Shown here: positions 40,124 to 48,494 of the stretch, piece by piece
Layout: each line of letters begins with the position of its first letter
Position numbering within the stretch: position 1 is the first letter of the stretch
Assembly: GCA_963789555.1 (NCBI GenBank)
Contig: CAWBKY010000008.1
Span: forward strand, 23,722-87,721
DNA length: 64,000 nt
Source of the DNA: JACXTP01 sp963789555
Lineage (GTDB): Archaea > Thermoplasmatota > Thermoplasmata > Methanomassiliicoccales > UBA472
Direction: 5' to 3'
Notes under the pieces: generated by a model
Seen by the model: only the letters and a program-made list of their open reading frames with translations
What the model was told of the DNA's origin: nothing
The model's database searches: none
Program-made: the position numbers and the translations under genes

Positions 40124-40909
40124 TCAGAACCGGCCAAGGTACACCTCGGTGTCGTAGACGAAGCGCACCACACCGTCCCTCTGGTGCCTCTGGAAGATGT
40201 CGGTCAGGTCCGCCACGATCTCGTCGTACCCTGGCTGACCCGGGTCGGGGGCGTAGGAGGAGGAGACCAACCTACCGATGGCCCCCTCGAGGTCCAGCTG
40301 TTGGTAGTTCGGGAGAGTGAACCGTTCCACCGGTCCAGGGGAGAAGAAGGAGGCGATCTCGTCCTTGCCCGCCGCCATCCGGTCCATGGGGCCGTGCCGT
40401 TGGCAGTGCTTGTCCAGCAATCCCTCGTATTCGGTCATGAATCCATCGGCGGAGTTCTGCCTCTCGTTCCACACAATGGCCACGCTACCGCCCTCTTTGA
40501 GTATGCGCCTGAACTCGACCCGGGTCGGACCGGGCTCGAACCAATGGAAGGCCTGGCCCACGACGATCAGGTCGACCGAGCGACCGGGGAGGGTGGTCGC
40601 CTCCGCCCGTCCATCGACGCTAACGAACCGGTCCTGTCCTCGGAACCTCCTCTCCGCCATGGCCCTCATGGGGGCGTTAGGTTCCACGCCGAAGACCTTG
40701 TGCCCAGACCCGACGAAGATCTCGGCCAGGAGACCGGTGCCGCTACCGATGTCTGCGACCACATGGCATGGCTCTAAGGCCCCTCGGGCGGACAGCTCGC
40801 CCACCAGTTCCATCGGGTAGCCCGGGCGGTACCGGGCGTAGGCCTCGGCCTTGCTGGCGAAGCGTTCGGTGGGGCGGTAGACGGCTCGTTCGGACATCCT
40901 TCCGGTCAT
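40124..40909 (-). CDS. Class I SAM-dependent methyltransferase
   Basis: 261 residues, intact. Opens with FASKAEAYARYRPGYP, the start typical of this methyltransferase subfamily, then the SAM motif I VVADIGSGTGLLAEIF (about residues 50-65), acidic motif II VFGVEPNAPM, motif IV DLIVVGQAFHWFEP, and post-motif RILKEGGSVAIVWNERQ. The FHWF motif and its spacing place it with UbiE/trans-aconitate-type enzymes, substrate unknown. GC-rich compared with the DNA around it, so it may be an old resident gene within the accessory region. Confidence 0.85.
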   Translation of the reverse strand: MTGRMSERAVYRPTERFASKAEAYARYRPGYPMELVGELSARGALEPCHVVADIGSGTGLLAEIFVGSGHKVFGVEPNAPMRAMAERRFRGQDRFVSVDGRAEATTLPGRSVDLIVVGQAFHWFEPGPTRVEFRRILKEGGSVAIVWNERQNSADGFMTEYEGLLDKHCQRHGPMDRMAAGKDEIASFFSPGPVERFTLPNYQQLDLEGAIGRLVSSSYAPDPGQPGYDEIVADLTDIFQRHQRDGVVRFVYDTEVYLGRF

Positions 40910-40993
40910 CCATCGGGGGATAGTTCAATGTGATGGTGCCAGGGGCGTGTCACGGACATGAAAAACGATATGGGGGATGTCGATTGACCGTTC

Positions 40994-41128
40994 TCACCCA
41001 TTTATCATCGCGTACCCCCGAACAGCAGGCAGCATGGCCAGCGCGATGATCGCCACCCCTAGTGATGCCATGGTGACCTGGAGGGAGCAGGGGGTGCCTT
41101 CGGGGGAGCCAATGTAGGCGACCTCCAC
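40994..41128 (-). CDS. Possible 44-residue membrane peptide
   Basis: A frame starting GTG at 41128 reads VEVAYIGSPEGTPCSLQVTM and then a single hydrophobic segment ASLGVAIIALAMLPAV before GYAMING and TGA. It could be the last membrane segment of a gene whose first part lies in another phase or is lost. Weak. Confidence 0.3.
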   Translation of the reverse strand: MEVAYIGSPEGTPCSLQVTMASLGVAIIALAMLPAVRGYAMING

Positions 41129-41167
41129 CACGATCCATTAAGATGAGGATGATGTCTGTAGCCAGAG

Positions 41168-41554
41168 TTAGCGATCAAGACCGGTTTCATCTGGGAACAA
41201 AAGGCCACCCTCGGATTTTGGGTCCCTTATTCCGCGGGCTTTCTTGTTGTCCATCACAACTTCCTTTTTGAGCTCTTGTGCGAAGGATCTGTATAGAAGA
41301 AAATTATCGCCTTCCTCCTCTGCCAACTTGACCATCTTCCCGCCATTTAGATAGACCAATAAACAGGTAAAAGGAAACTCCCGCCCCAGTGGTCCTCCGG
41401 CCTTCCCATACAAACGTTTCATCTTCACCTCCGCCTCGACGCTGTTTATATCGGAGCACCTAAAGGCCTTACTAAAAAATTTTGGCAGGAGGGGATTCCT
41501 AGAGATCAGGGTGTGGTCCTCGATATAGATATTTACACCGCCTATATGGTACAT
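41168..41554 (-). CDS. Hypothetical 128-residue protein, PH-like
   Basis: Intact, no family recognised. The first 95 residues alternate strands in the way of a bacterial PH-like domain: YHIGGVNIYIEDHTLISRN, FSKAFRCSDINSVEAEVKM, FPFTCLLVYLNGGKMVKLAE, ending in one helix DNFLLYRSFAQELKKEV; the rest is a charged tail. No signal peptide. AT-rich promoter with TTTATCA-like elements lies at about 41565-41600. Neighbour of the methyltransferase on the same strand, with a 40-bp gap to the small frame downstream. Confidence 0.5.
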   Translation of the reverse strand: MYHIGGVNIYIEDHTLISRNPLLPKFFSKAFRCSDINSVEAEVKMKRLYGKAGGPLGREFPFTCLLVYLNGGKMVKLAEEEGDNFLLYRSFAQELKKEVVMDNKKARGIRDPKSEGGLLFPDETGLDR

Positions 41555-41992
41555 TTTGAGCTTCCTTTGATAAAATGTGAAGGAGCAGTGATAAATTTTT
41601 GGTCCAGGGGGCCTATTTATGAAGAGCCCCCTGCCTATTCAAAGGAGACCCTATCCAAGGGACTGGCCCATGCCACTCGATATTGGCGACTCGGGAGCCC
41701 GGCTAGGACACTATCGATACCCCGACGTTCAAACCCGCCGGGGAGTGAACCCTCGCTCATCCAGATTACTATTTTTTTGTTTTTATTAAAACGATTTTGG
41801 TACTTTTGCATCCAAACATTATTTTTCTTATTTTATATAATTATATTAATATATTATATTACGGAGGTAAATTTTACTTCAATAATTTTAGATTAATAAT
41901 TCACAAAAATAACTTCAATCGCATTTAATATTACTCGTCTTCGAATCGAAGCACCTGTCGAGAGGGCCTATTGATCGCGCCGCTAGGATTCC
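41555..41992 (+). other. AT-rich intergenic region with repeat copy D
   Basis: No gene is supported. A plus-strand frame across it has low-complexity composition. The right part is almost pure A/T. Confidence 0.45.
41733..41820 (+). repeat. Dispersed repeat, copy D
   Basis: 41737-41778 is identical over 42 bases to copy C; similarity continues through TTGGTACTTTTGCATCCAAAC. Together C and D bracket 5.4 kb in direct orientation. Just left, GTTCAAACCCGCCGGGGAG also resembles a tRNA T-arm/acceptor end. Confidence 0.75.
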
Positions 41993-43295
41993 TTAGGGCC
42001 AATCCCAGATGTTTCCTCTCCCACATCCCTGGACCAACGAATCCAACCTCCGTCCCATCTGTTCTATGAGACCGACAACGAGAGCGTTGCCCATGCAGAA
42101 GTATCTCCAATTCTCGGGCATCCCTTCCGTCCAGTCGTCATCGAATCCGTTCAGTCTCTCTGCTTCCACAGGTGTCAAGCACACGGTACAAATCATTGTC
42201 CGGGTCGACAGGGATGATGTGGCTGATCCGGTTCGGACGCCTGTTGCCCTCGCAGGTAAGCATCGTCCTTGATGGCTCGTCCAACTTGTCCGGGAACGGT
42301 ATCCCGCCCTCGTTATAATGGTACACATGCCCGTTCTTATGGTAACGGACCTCATCCTTCGCGCCCTTGCAATATCTCCAGGTCTTCCTGAACCCTTCAG
42401 TGCCGCGGTCATTCTCATCCCCTATCCATTCAGTGCGGGATGAGGTACCTGTCGTCCACATTCTTCCTCGAAGGACGCTCCTCAATGAGCCCTTCCCAGT
42501 GCTCTTATCCCATTTGAAGGTCGGGAGTGACCTTGAGGGTGAATATTCGCCCGTCCCTCATGTAGCCGGCATTTTGGAAACCGAACTCGAAGTCCTTAGT
42601 CATCCTCACCAGGTCTGGCCAGAGGCATATCGATGAGCCGTTTGCCCGGATGGCGGCCTTGCAAGGGAACTCGGGTGCGAAGAAACCATGACGTGGGTAT
42701 TATCTCTCATCGGAATGGCCAGAATAGAGCTTGTCAATGTTTTTTTGACAAGGGTCGCGAAGATGAACGTCCTTCTTCTCTTCTGTGGGTATCCATAGTC
42801 AGAGGCGTTGATGACCCTCCACTCGGCGACATACCCAAGGTTGTTCAGGCAGGACAGGATAATCCCGAAGTCCCTCCCGCGCTGCTTGGCCGGGGACTTA
42901 ATGAGCCTGTCCACATTCTCGAGGAGGACAAAAGGGATTGGCGTCCCCCTTGCGATATTATCGGTCAGGATGCGCTCAGATGTGCCACCAGAGAACACCT
43001 TTCTTGCCCTCGATCCCATGTGCGTTCGAGGTGGCGACAGAGTAATCCTGGCAGGGAAACCCGCCCACAAGGAGGGTGGCTGTACGGGATGTCATCTGCT
43101 GCTCGACCTTCGAGATGTCCTCGTTCGACACAGATGTCCCAGTGGCCCGAAATGCCTCTCATAGCATTCGAAGGCCCATTGCCTTTTCTTGCCAGGTTCC
43201 CATTGGTCGGCCCAGATGACCTCCCATCCGCTCCGGCTGAGACCGAGGTGGAACCCGCCGACCCCTGCGAAGAGCTCGATCGCCGTCAGTTGCAT
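41993..43295 (-). CDS. DNA (cytosine-5) methyltransferase
   Basis: Modification enzyme of a restriction system, about 430 residues in several phases. Motif I LFAGVGGFHLGL, motif IV with catalytic Cys VGGFPCQDYSVA, motif VI FVLLENVDRL, motif VIII-like DYGYPQKRRRTFIFA, and the C-terminal motifs DEPSRTMLT (IX) and FCMGNALVVGLI (X). Shifts lie near 43150, 43000, 42680, 42500 and 42190, all single bases. ATG at 43295 (MQLTAIELFAG). Every catalytic motif is present, so the split state is probably assembly error, though decay cannot be excluded in this region. The target sequence is not predictable from what I see. Confidence 0.88.
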
Positions 43296-43391
43296 TTCAG
43301 GACAGTGAATGGGCAACACCACTCAATAACATTGTTGTTGAGTCAGTGTAAGTGGCTAATCAAAGTGTCAGATTGCAGTTGGTGATACCTG

Positions 43392-44257
43392 CTATACAAA
43401 ATTCCCTTCCTCTTCGAGTTCGATGAGGTAGGGCTGACAGCCATTTGGCAAGGTCCTGCTGCTTGGGGGTGCACACAGTGCCCCTGCGTCATTATCAAGC
43501 CTTGCATCATGGAATAGAGCGGGACTAGATCGATGTCCCTACCGTCGATCGCGGATGAACCTGAATTCCATGCTCTATGATGAAGGTAGCGGTCTCATAG
43601 GGTATCCGGATGCAGGTGAGGAAGGTGTTGACCCTACCGATCCTGGGTTTGCCACCATATCTTCCCTTTCGAAGCTGGCCTTGCCTTCGACGGCTGGTAC
43701 TTGACGTCCTCGTTCCACCCTAACAAATCGATGAATCTGAGCAATTTCTCAACGCTGCCAAGGGTGACCTCGCTGCCAACCGTATCGTCCAACTCCTTGA
43801 TGCAATCCAAGATTCCTTGATTCGGCCGATACCTAAGATGACCATCATCATCGGAGCGATGGTCGATTAAGAAGGCGCTTCGGTATATGAGGAGGAGAAC
43901 AGCATGGAACGCATCGTAATCCACTAGGGCGATATTGGTCAAGTCACTCCAAACATCAATGAAACTAGCGTTCTTGGGCACACTTCCCGATACTTCCACG
44001 ACAGGTCGCATGTCGTTGGCATTCTTGACCTTGCCATTACTCCCGGGGATTGCCTCCTTGCCGGGCTTAACGAAGTACACCAAGGAACCATCAGAACATG
44101 GTTCGAGGTGGATTCTTATTGGGTCAGATAGGGTCCCCCCTGCCCAATTGGTCGCTTCCTCGATGAGGCGCCTCCTCTTATTCCGCACCTCCGTTGGAAC
44201 CCCCGGAACGTAATTCGTTCTCAAAATGTCATTCCATCTAGCAACATCCCACCCCAT
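43392..44257 (-). CDS. Candidate type II restriction endonuclease
   Basis: About 285 residues. The first 200 residues are intact (MGWDVARWNDILRTNYVPGV, IRIHLEPCSDGSLVYFVKPG, DYDAFHAVLLLIYRSAFLID); the rest continues through shifts near 43660 and 43560 as PRIGRVNTFLTCIRIPYETA and then DIDLVPLYSMMQGLIMTQGH. I do not recognise the family and no PD-(D/E)xK site is certain. The call rests on position: same strand and directly upstream of a cytosine methyltransferase, divergent from a small regulator and near a Vsr gene. The 3' end is uncertain by some 60 bp. Confidence 0.5.
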
Positions 44258-44293
44258 GAGATTACGCCACGTCGTTTGGGTCGATGTCCATTA

Positions 44294-44361
44294 TTACCAT
44301 AACAATTCCCAAACCTTACAAATAGATTACCCGTTGGTAATCAATTGGTAATAATTGGTAT
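44294..44361 (+). promoter_or_regulatory. Repeated TTGGTAAT operator
   Basis: TTGGTAAT at 44334 and 44345 and TTGGTAT at 44355 are spaced 11 and 10 bp, one helical turn; an inverted TTACCA is at 44294 and a further TGGTATC follows at 44374. They lie between the divergent endonuclease-like and winged-helix genes. Confidence 0.55.
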
Positions 44362-44386
44362 CATCTCAATCAATGGTATCGACCGT

Positions 44387-44641
44387 ATGTGGGAGCTTCT
44401 TTCGTTCATGCAGGGAAGAGTGCGTAGGGTTGTATTGGAATCCCTCGAAAAAGGACCAAGAACTCCTTCGAGCATAGCAGAGACATCCACAGAGCATCTA
44501 TCTCATGTCTCTCGGGCGTTAAAGGAGCTGGAAGAGAATGGATTAGTGGATTGTATGACCCCTAAACAATCGAAGAACAGAATATATCAAATAACTGAGA
44601 AGGGTCGGGAAATTATCCGAGAACTCCATAAAATGAGATGA
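44387..44641 (+). CDS. Winged-helix transcription regulator
   Basis: 84 residues from ATG 44387 (MWELLSFMQGRV). A complete winged helix: RRVVLESLEKGPRTPSSIAE, recognition helix LSHVSRALKELEENGL, and wing VDCMTPKQSKNRIYQITEKG. An upstream TTG start at 44345 would place coding sequence on top of the operator repeats, so the ATG is preferred. Located divergently from the endonuclease candidate with TTGGTAAT repeats between, it probably controls the restriction-modification genes and itself, as C-proteins do in bacteria. Its stop abuts the Vsr stop without a gap. Confidence 0.75.
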   Translation: MWELLSFMQGRVRRVVLESLEKGPRTPSSIAETSTEHLSHVSRALKELEENGLVDCMTPKQSKNRIYQITEKGREIIRELHKMR

Positions 44642-45044
44642 TTATGGGGCTCTACGCATCGCATAACCACTCTTGGCCAAAGTAGATTCTATCAATTTGG
44701 CACAACCATCAGGATTAGATTTTATTTCGTGCTCCCAGCAAATCACTACCTTCCATCCAGCCTCCTCGAGTTGCGCAATCTTTCTCCTATCCCTCTCGAT
44801 ATTCCTGTTCGAATTTTTCATTCCAGAAGGTGGTATTCGTGCTTGGCAATGGAAGGTCACATTTCGGCATCTATGCCAGAAGCACCCGTTTACGAAAATC
44901 GCCACCTTGTATTTTGGATACGCGATATCTGGGCGTCCCGGTATTGTTTTTAGATGTAGCCTATACCCACATAATCCTGCTTTTCTCAAATACTTCCTAA
45001 GAACTAATATCGACCTTGGTGTCCTTACCCTTGTTCGCCTTCAT
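44642..45044 (-). CDS. vsr: Very short patch repair endonuclease
   Basis: Nicks next to T in T:G mismatches that arise from deaminated 5-methylcytosine. Recognised by GRPDIAYPKYKVAIFVNGCFWHRC (catalytic Asp in PDIA and the zinc-site CFWHRC), then ERDRRKIAQLEEAGW and CWEHEI. The N-terminal KANKGKDTK continues into the catalytic part after a one-base shift near 45000. ATG at 45044 is the first usable start; a few residues more (SPPASTPSVTNV) may precede it. Linked to the cytosine methyltransferase 1.3 kb away, as in many bacterial systems. Confidence 0.85.
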
Positions 45045-45099
45045 CACATTAGTGACAGAAGGCGTACTCGCCGGTGGACTCCTAGTGTCAATTTATTCT

Positions 45100-45921
45100 A
45101 GGCATTCAAAATTACTTCATGCGTCTATTCACCAAATATTTTACTGATTAAAGTAGTCGATAAAGAACAATTGTGGATTCGTACGGGATTGCACCTTGAA
45201 CCTTCCTTCTTATTAATAATTTCACCTGGCGAACTTGATTGTGCGGGGGGAGGCCTTTGTACCCAAGCGTTGCCAGCATCTCGTTAACGATAGTCAATCA
45301 AGGGGTTTTTGGCATAAACCATTTATTATATTTTTTTTAATTTTATTTCATTAATCAATAAATTGATGCCCGAAAAAACTTCGTCGAATTGTATTCATAA
45401 CAAAATGATAATGAATATCCATAATGAAATATCTTAAAGCATTGCTGGCAGGCATTGTTGTGGTGACATACATTGTATCCATGTGTGTATCAATAGATAT
45501 TATAAAAGCCAATTGGTGCGGTTATTGATACATATTTAACTGACTTCTAATTAATTAGATATGTGATCGTCAGAACACATTAGAAATAGGTAACTTGCCC
45601 AAAATGACCAGGACCACAAGACTGTAATGGGTAAAAATTCCATCGAAATTAAAAGTATATTTCATCGCATTATTCAGATGGAAATTTTTTCCTTATCTGA
45701 GTTACTTTATTTTTTACAAAAAATATTATTTTCATTCCTCTGTAATTCATAGCCTGCCACAGTCAATGAGTCCGATTTTTCCCGCTTTGGAAATATTCTT
45801 TTTCTAATGAACCGCTGATTGTTTTTTGTTGTTTTTCGGTTAAAGGTATCGAGTAGAGTAGTCAGCTATGTCAATATGGAAACCTAAATTGCCTCAGAAG
45901 GTTGCCTTTTTTCATTAATAT
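45100..45921 (+). other. AT-rich region without clear genes
   Basis: About 820 bp. One short frame at 45424-45528 encodes 34 residues starting MKYLKALLAGIVVVTYIVSM, a signal-peptide-like or single-membrane sequence with no downstream continuation; it may be the start of a lost gene. Otherwise only poly-T runs. Confidence 0.4.
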
Positions 45922-46585
45922 CTATTGAACCACTATCTTTAATGATGGTATTTTTCCAATTGGTATCATTTGTTGGGTTGAATCAGTGCGTATGATAACT
46001 CCAGCCATGAGTCCATCATATTGAATACTTGTCCAACTTTATTAAAAGCTGGTGTAAGGCTGTACACGCAAGATGGTCCAATTGAATTTATCGGGTAGTT
46101 GAGCCTGGGGAATGTCTTGCGTTATTGGAAGATTAAATAGGATATGATGAGAGTAGAAATCGTCATGAATTCTAGAATCAGTAGACAAGTCAGTATCTTA
46201 ATATCATTATTAACATCCAGATAATCTTGTATGGTATTATTTTAATTTATTTCTTTTGAGATAAACCGCTAAACTTCTCCATGTGATTGACATTGCAGAA
46301 TGTTTTAGCCAAGTGTCATATTGAAATACTGTTACTAAGTCATCGTGGAAGAGGTATAAAAATATTCTCAGCAAATTGCTTTTCATCATTAGACAGCAAT
46401 TGTTCACATTTGTCGCATAACAATTTTTTTTTAATGCCGTCTTGTCTTCTCAAATTTGGTCCCTCATAATATCTAATATATCCAGTTGCACTTGTTTCTT
46501 TGATCCATTTGGTAATAAATCTGGAATAATATTGACTATATTTTTTTAACTCTGATTTTTGACCACATAAAGCACAAATTTCCAT
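45922..46585 (-). pseudogene. Zinc-finger, HNH-like family gene, broken
   Basis: About 220 codons in at least four phases. The N-terminus is clean: MEICALCGQKSELKKYSQYY, WIKETSATGYIRYYEGPN and LLCDKCEQLLSNDEKQFAEN, giving a C-x2-C ... C-x2-C zinc site. It continues in another phase as DDLVTVFQYDTWLKHSAMSITWRSL and, after stops, as HHILFNLPITQDIP, LPDKFNWTILRV and IIRTDSTQQMIPIGK to a TAG at 45922. These blocks match the order seen in a widespread uncharacterised family in mobile and defence regions. Multiple breaks including stops suggest a true pseudogene. Confidence 0.6.
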
Positions 46586-46696
46586 AATTTCAATGTTAAT
46601 TTATTATTATATATATTAAGTGATTGTAATAATTCTAAGAAATTGGACCCACCATTTGTAACCAATATGAGGGGTTATTTCAACATTAATCCCTCT

Positions 46697-46834
46697 TCAT
46701 TTTTTAAATGCAGAATCATCAAGAAAATCGATGATGTTGCCGATGCCGGCCAAGCTATTGAAGGCGAAATTTGATGTTCCAACAACAATATCGGTCACTA
46801 TGACTTGAATCCTACATTTCAGGAAATCGAGCAA
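46697..46834 (-). CDS. Possible 45-residue peptide or gene fragment
   Basis: Frame with TTG at 46834: LLDFLKCRIQVIVTDIVVGT, then SNFAFNSLAGIGNIIDFLDD and TGA. It looks protein-like with a hydrophobic centre, but no family or Shine-Dalgarno is evident. It may be the remnant of a longer gene. Confidence 0.25.
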   Translation of the reverse strand: MLDFLKCRIQVIVTDIVVGTSNFAFNSLAGIGNIIDFLDDSAFKK

Positions 46835-46865
46835 TAGAGTTGGAAAATTAAACTAAGAAGGAAAC

Positions 46866-47192
46866 GTGGAATCATTGGATGACGCCACTGATGTAGTAGT
46901 AGAGGCGCTAATAAGTGCCACAATAATCCCACCATTCCTTATAGTGATAAAATCGGTAAATGAGGTTGGATTTTGGATGGCGACGATTTTTGAGTTGGTT
47001 TTGATCATTGGTGGGGCGATAGTAGCGGCCAACGCCTTCATCCAATCAACAAACGGCATAGGATTTGGTATTGTTACCGCTATCCTTGGCTTGGTTTCAT
47101 TGTTCGCTTCAATTGAGGATCTTATCTATCTCCTGGTAATAGCTGTTGTAATCGATGTTATTGCAGTTATCATCCATTTTTTATTTAGATAA
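46866..47192 (+). CDS. Small polytopic membrane protein
   Basis: 108 residues, intact. Four hydrophobic segments: ISATIIPPFLIVIKSV, ATIFELVLIIGGAIVAANAF, GFGIVTAILGLVSLFASI and IYLLVIAVVIDVIAVIIHFLF. Acidic residues (E, D) lie at loop positions. The start GTG at 46866 follows AAGGAAAC, a weak Shine-Dalgarno. No recognised family; small membrane proteins of this kind are common next to mobile elements. Convergent with the truncated gene at 47211. Confidence 0.55.
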   Translation: MESLDDATDVVVEALISATIIPPFLIVIKSVNEVGFWMATIFELVLIIGGAIVAANAFIQSTNGIGFGIVTAILGLVSLFASIEDLIYLLVIAVVIDVIAVIIHFLFR

Positions 47193-47210
47193 TAATTTAA
47201 GGAGCAGCTC

Positions 47211-47650
47211 TCAAAATAATCGAGGATCGTCTATAATATAATTATAGTCAATCGATTTAATATCTGATGCTCGGACAATGATCTTACCCTTGACCGGAAA
47301 TTTAATCAACTCTATTTTTAAATTATAATCTCCACTTCCAAACGAAAGATTTCCATCATTCTTAAACCACCCAGCCAGTCTTCTTCGCTCAAATGCTTCA
47401 GGATGTATTAGATTTCCTTCTGAGCAAGTATCATTTTTAAGATAATGATGAAATGGTTTTTTCGGGAATGGTTTCCTGATTATCGATTGTCATCCAAATA
47501 TCTACGTCCCTTGCAGTCATCTTTCCATTATTCGTCAGTTGAAACTCCCAATCAATATGATTTTTTGTTGCCCCTGTTACGACATAGGGCAATATATCAA
47601 TATTCAATTTTGGGCGTTTAAAAAGCCATGATACATAATCTAGACCCCAA
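47211..47650 (-). pseudogene. 5'-truncated gene at the integration junction
   Basis: Read from the minus strand: SWLFKRPKLNIDILPYVVTG, ATKNHIDWEFQLTNNGKMTA, DVDIWMTIDN, a one-base shift near 47445, then HHYLKNDTCSEGNLIHPEAF, AGWFKNDGNLSFGSGDYNLK and a TGA at 47211. The C-terminal 140 residues form a beta-rich domain. The N-terminus is missing: upstream the frame runs into the antisense of the integrase fragment, so the gene was cut there. Homologues with FKRPKL-type openings usually have a membrane segment just before it. Not an intact gene. Confidence 0.6.
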
Positions 47651-47900
47651 TCTCTTACCAGATGTCTCCAAACAATTGGGACACTCCAGCGTCGTAGTCA
47701 CGGAGACGTTCTACGCCGCCACGGAAGCCTATGACTCCGGTCGTAGATTGGAGGAGGCGTGGATGCAAAAGGCCGAAATGACCGATAGATGTCGAAAAAT
47801 CACAAAAAGACGAGGACACGAAAAGGTCAAAAACCGTTTTGATAAAACCAGAAAGAATATATGTCTGGATACGCGTAAAGGTGCTCCCGCCGGGATTTGA
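47628..47900 (+). pseudogene. Tyrosine recombinase (integrase) C-terminal remnant
   Basis: Only the last catalytic block survives: LLPDVSKQLGHSSVVVTETFYA, with the H-x-x... (LGHSS) box and the nucleophile Tyr in ETFYA, followed by a basic tail. The DNA-binding domain and the first catalytic Arg are absent. The gene ends inside the 3' end of the tRNA-Glu gene, its last codons (CLDTRKGAPAGI) being the antisense of the tRNA acceptor and flank. That overlap is characteristic of integrases whose attachment site is a tRNA 3' end. Confidence 0.8.
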
Positions 47901-47956
47901 ACCCGGGTCGTTGACTCGAAAGGCCAACATGATTGGCCGGACTACACTACGGGAGC
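47882..47956 (-). tRNA. tRNA-Glu (anticodon TTC)
   Basis: Acceptor stem GCTCCCG pairs with CGGGAGC; anticodon arm TTGGC-CTTTCGA-GTCAA gives anticodon TTC; T-arm CCGGG-TTCAAAT-CCCGG is perfect. Discriminator base A; only CC, not full CCA, follows. No intron. Sequence matches the usual archaeal tRNA-Glu. It marks the boundary between the accessory region (left, at its 3' end) and the core block (right). Confidence 0.95.
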
Positions 47957-47980
47957 GTTGGGCGAGCATATTGGCCGATG

Positions 47981-47989
47981 ATACTTAAA
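47981..47989 (-). promoter_or_regulatory. TATA box for tRNA-Glu
   Basis: On the minus strand TTTAAGTAT lies 25-33 nt before the tRNA 5' end at 47956, the standard archaeal spacing, so the precursor begins at or within a few bases of the mature 5' end. Confidence 0.6.
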
Positions 47990-48100
47990 CATAGCGTGCC
48001 GGACGATGCTCGACCTCATCGACCTCTAATATCATGGCCAGCCTGTCCCGTCCCTTAATAAACAGCAGCCCCAACCCCATCGCCCCAGCGCTGAGCAGGA

Positions 48101-48110
48101 ATTATATACT
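48101..48110 (+). promoter_or_regulatory. TATA box for the aIF1A operon
   Basis: ATTATATACT, giving transcription from about 48130; CGGAGGC at 48138-48144 then serves as Shine-Dalgarno for the TTG at 48150. It also argues against longer upstream starts. Confidence 0.6.
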
Positions 48111-48149
48111 CCTTTGTTTTATGACGAACCAACCATCCGGAGGCTTTGT

Positions 48150-48479
48150 TTGAACCAGTACGTGGAGGATTCGCAGGGCGAAGAGGTCATAAAACTGCGC
48201 TATCCCAACAGGAAGGAAGGGGAGATATTCGGCATAGCTGACCAGCTGCTCGGCGGTTCCCGCATCAAGGTCATGTGCGCCGACGGCAAGGCCCGCATGG
48301 GCCGCATCTCCGGCAAGATCCGCAAGCGCATGTGGATCCGCGAGGGCGACCTGGTCATCGTCACCCCCTGGGAGTTCCAGGACGACAAGTGCGAGATCTC
48401 CCACCGTTACACCAAGACCGAGGCCTCCATCCTGGCCCGCAAGCGCGTCCTGCCCAAGGCCTTCGAGAACATGTTCTGA
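48150..48479 (+). CDS. eif1A: Translation initiation factor aIF1A
   Basis: Binds the ribosomal A site during initiation. 109 residues with the OB-fold signature EGEIFGIADQLLGGSRIKVMCADGK split over strands 1-2, then ARMGRISGKIRKRMWIREGD and LVIVTPWEFQDDKCEI. The start is set at TTG 48150 because a GGAGG sits six bases upstream and the expected transcript begins near 48130; the extra residues of the longer frame (FYDEPTIRRLC) are not part of the family. First gene of a tight operon with the RIO kinase (15-nt gap) and KH protein. Confidence 0.93.
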   Translation: MNQYVEDSQGEEVIKLRYPNRKEGEIFGIADQLLGGSRIKVMCADGKARMGRISGKIRKRMWIREGDLVIVTPWEFQDDKCEISHRYTKTEASILARKRVLPKAFENMF

Positions 48480-48494
48480 GGTAGGAGGGCTCAC

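Noticed and set aside
41690..41760. A tRNA gene at copy D (GTTCAAACC followed by a GC-rich end)
   Set aside because: No matching 5' acceptor strand, anticodon arm or paired T-stem can be found upstream.
33181..41820. CRISPR array from the recurring repeat
   Set aside because: Copies are 0.9-5.4 kb apart, unequal in length, and there are no spacers or cas genes.
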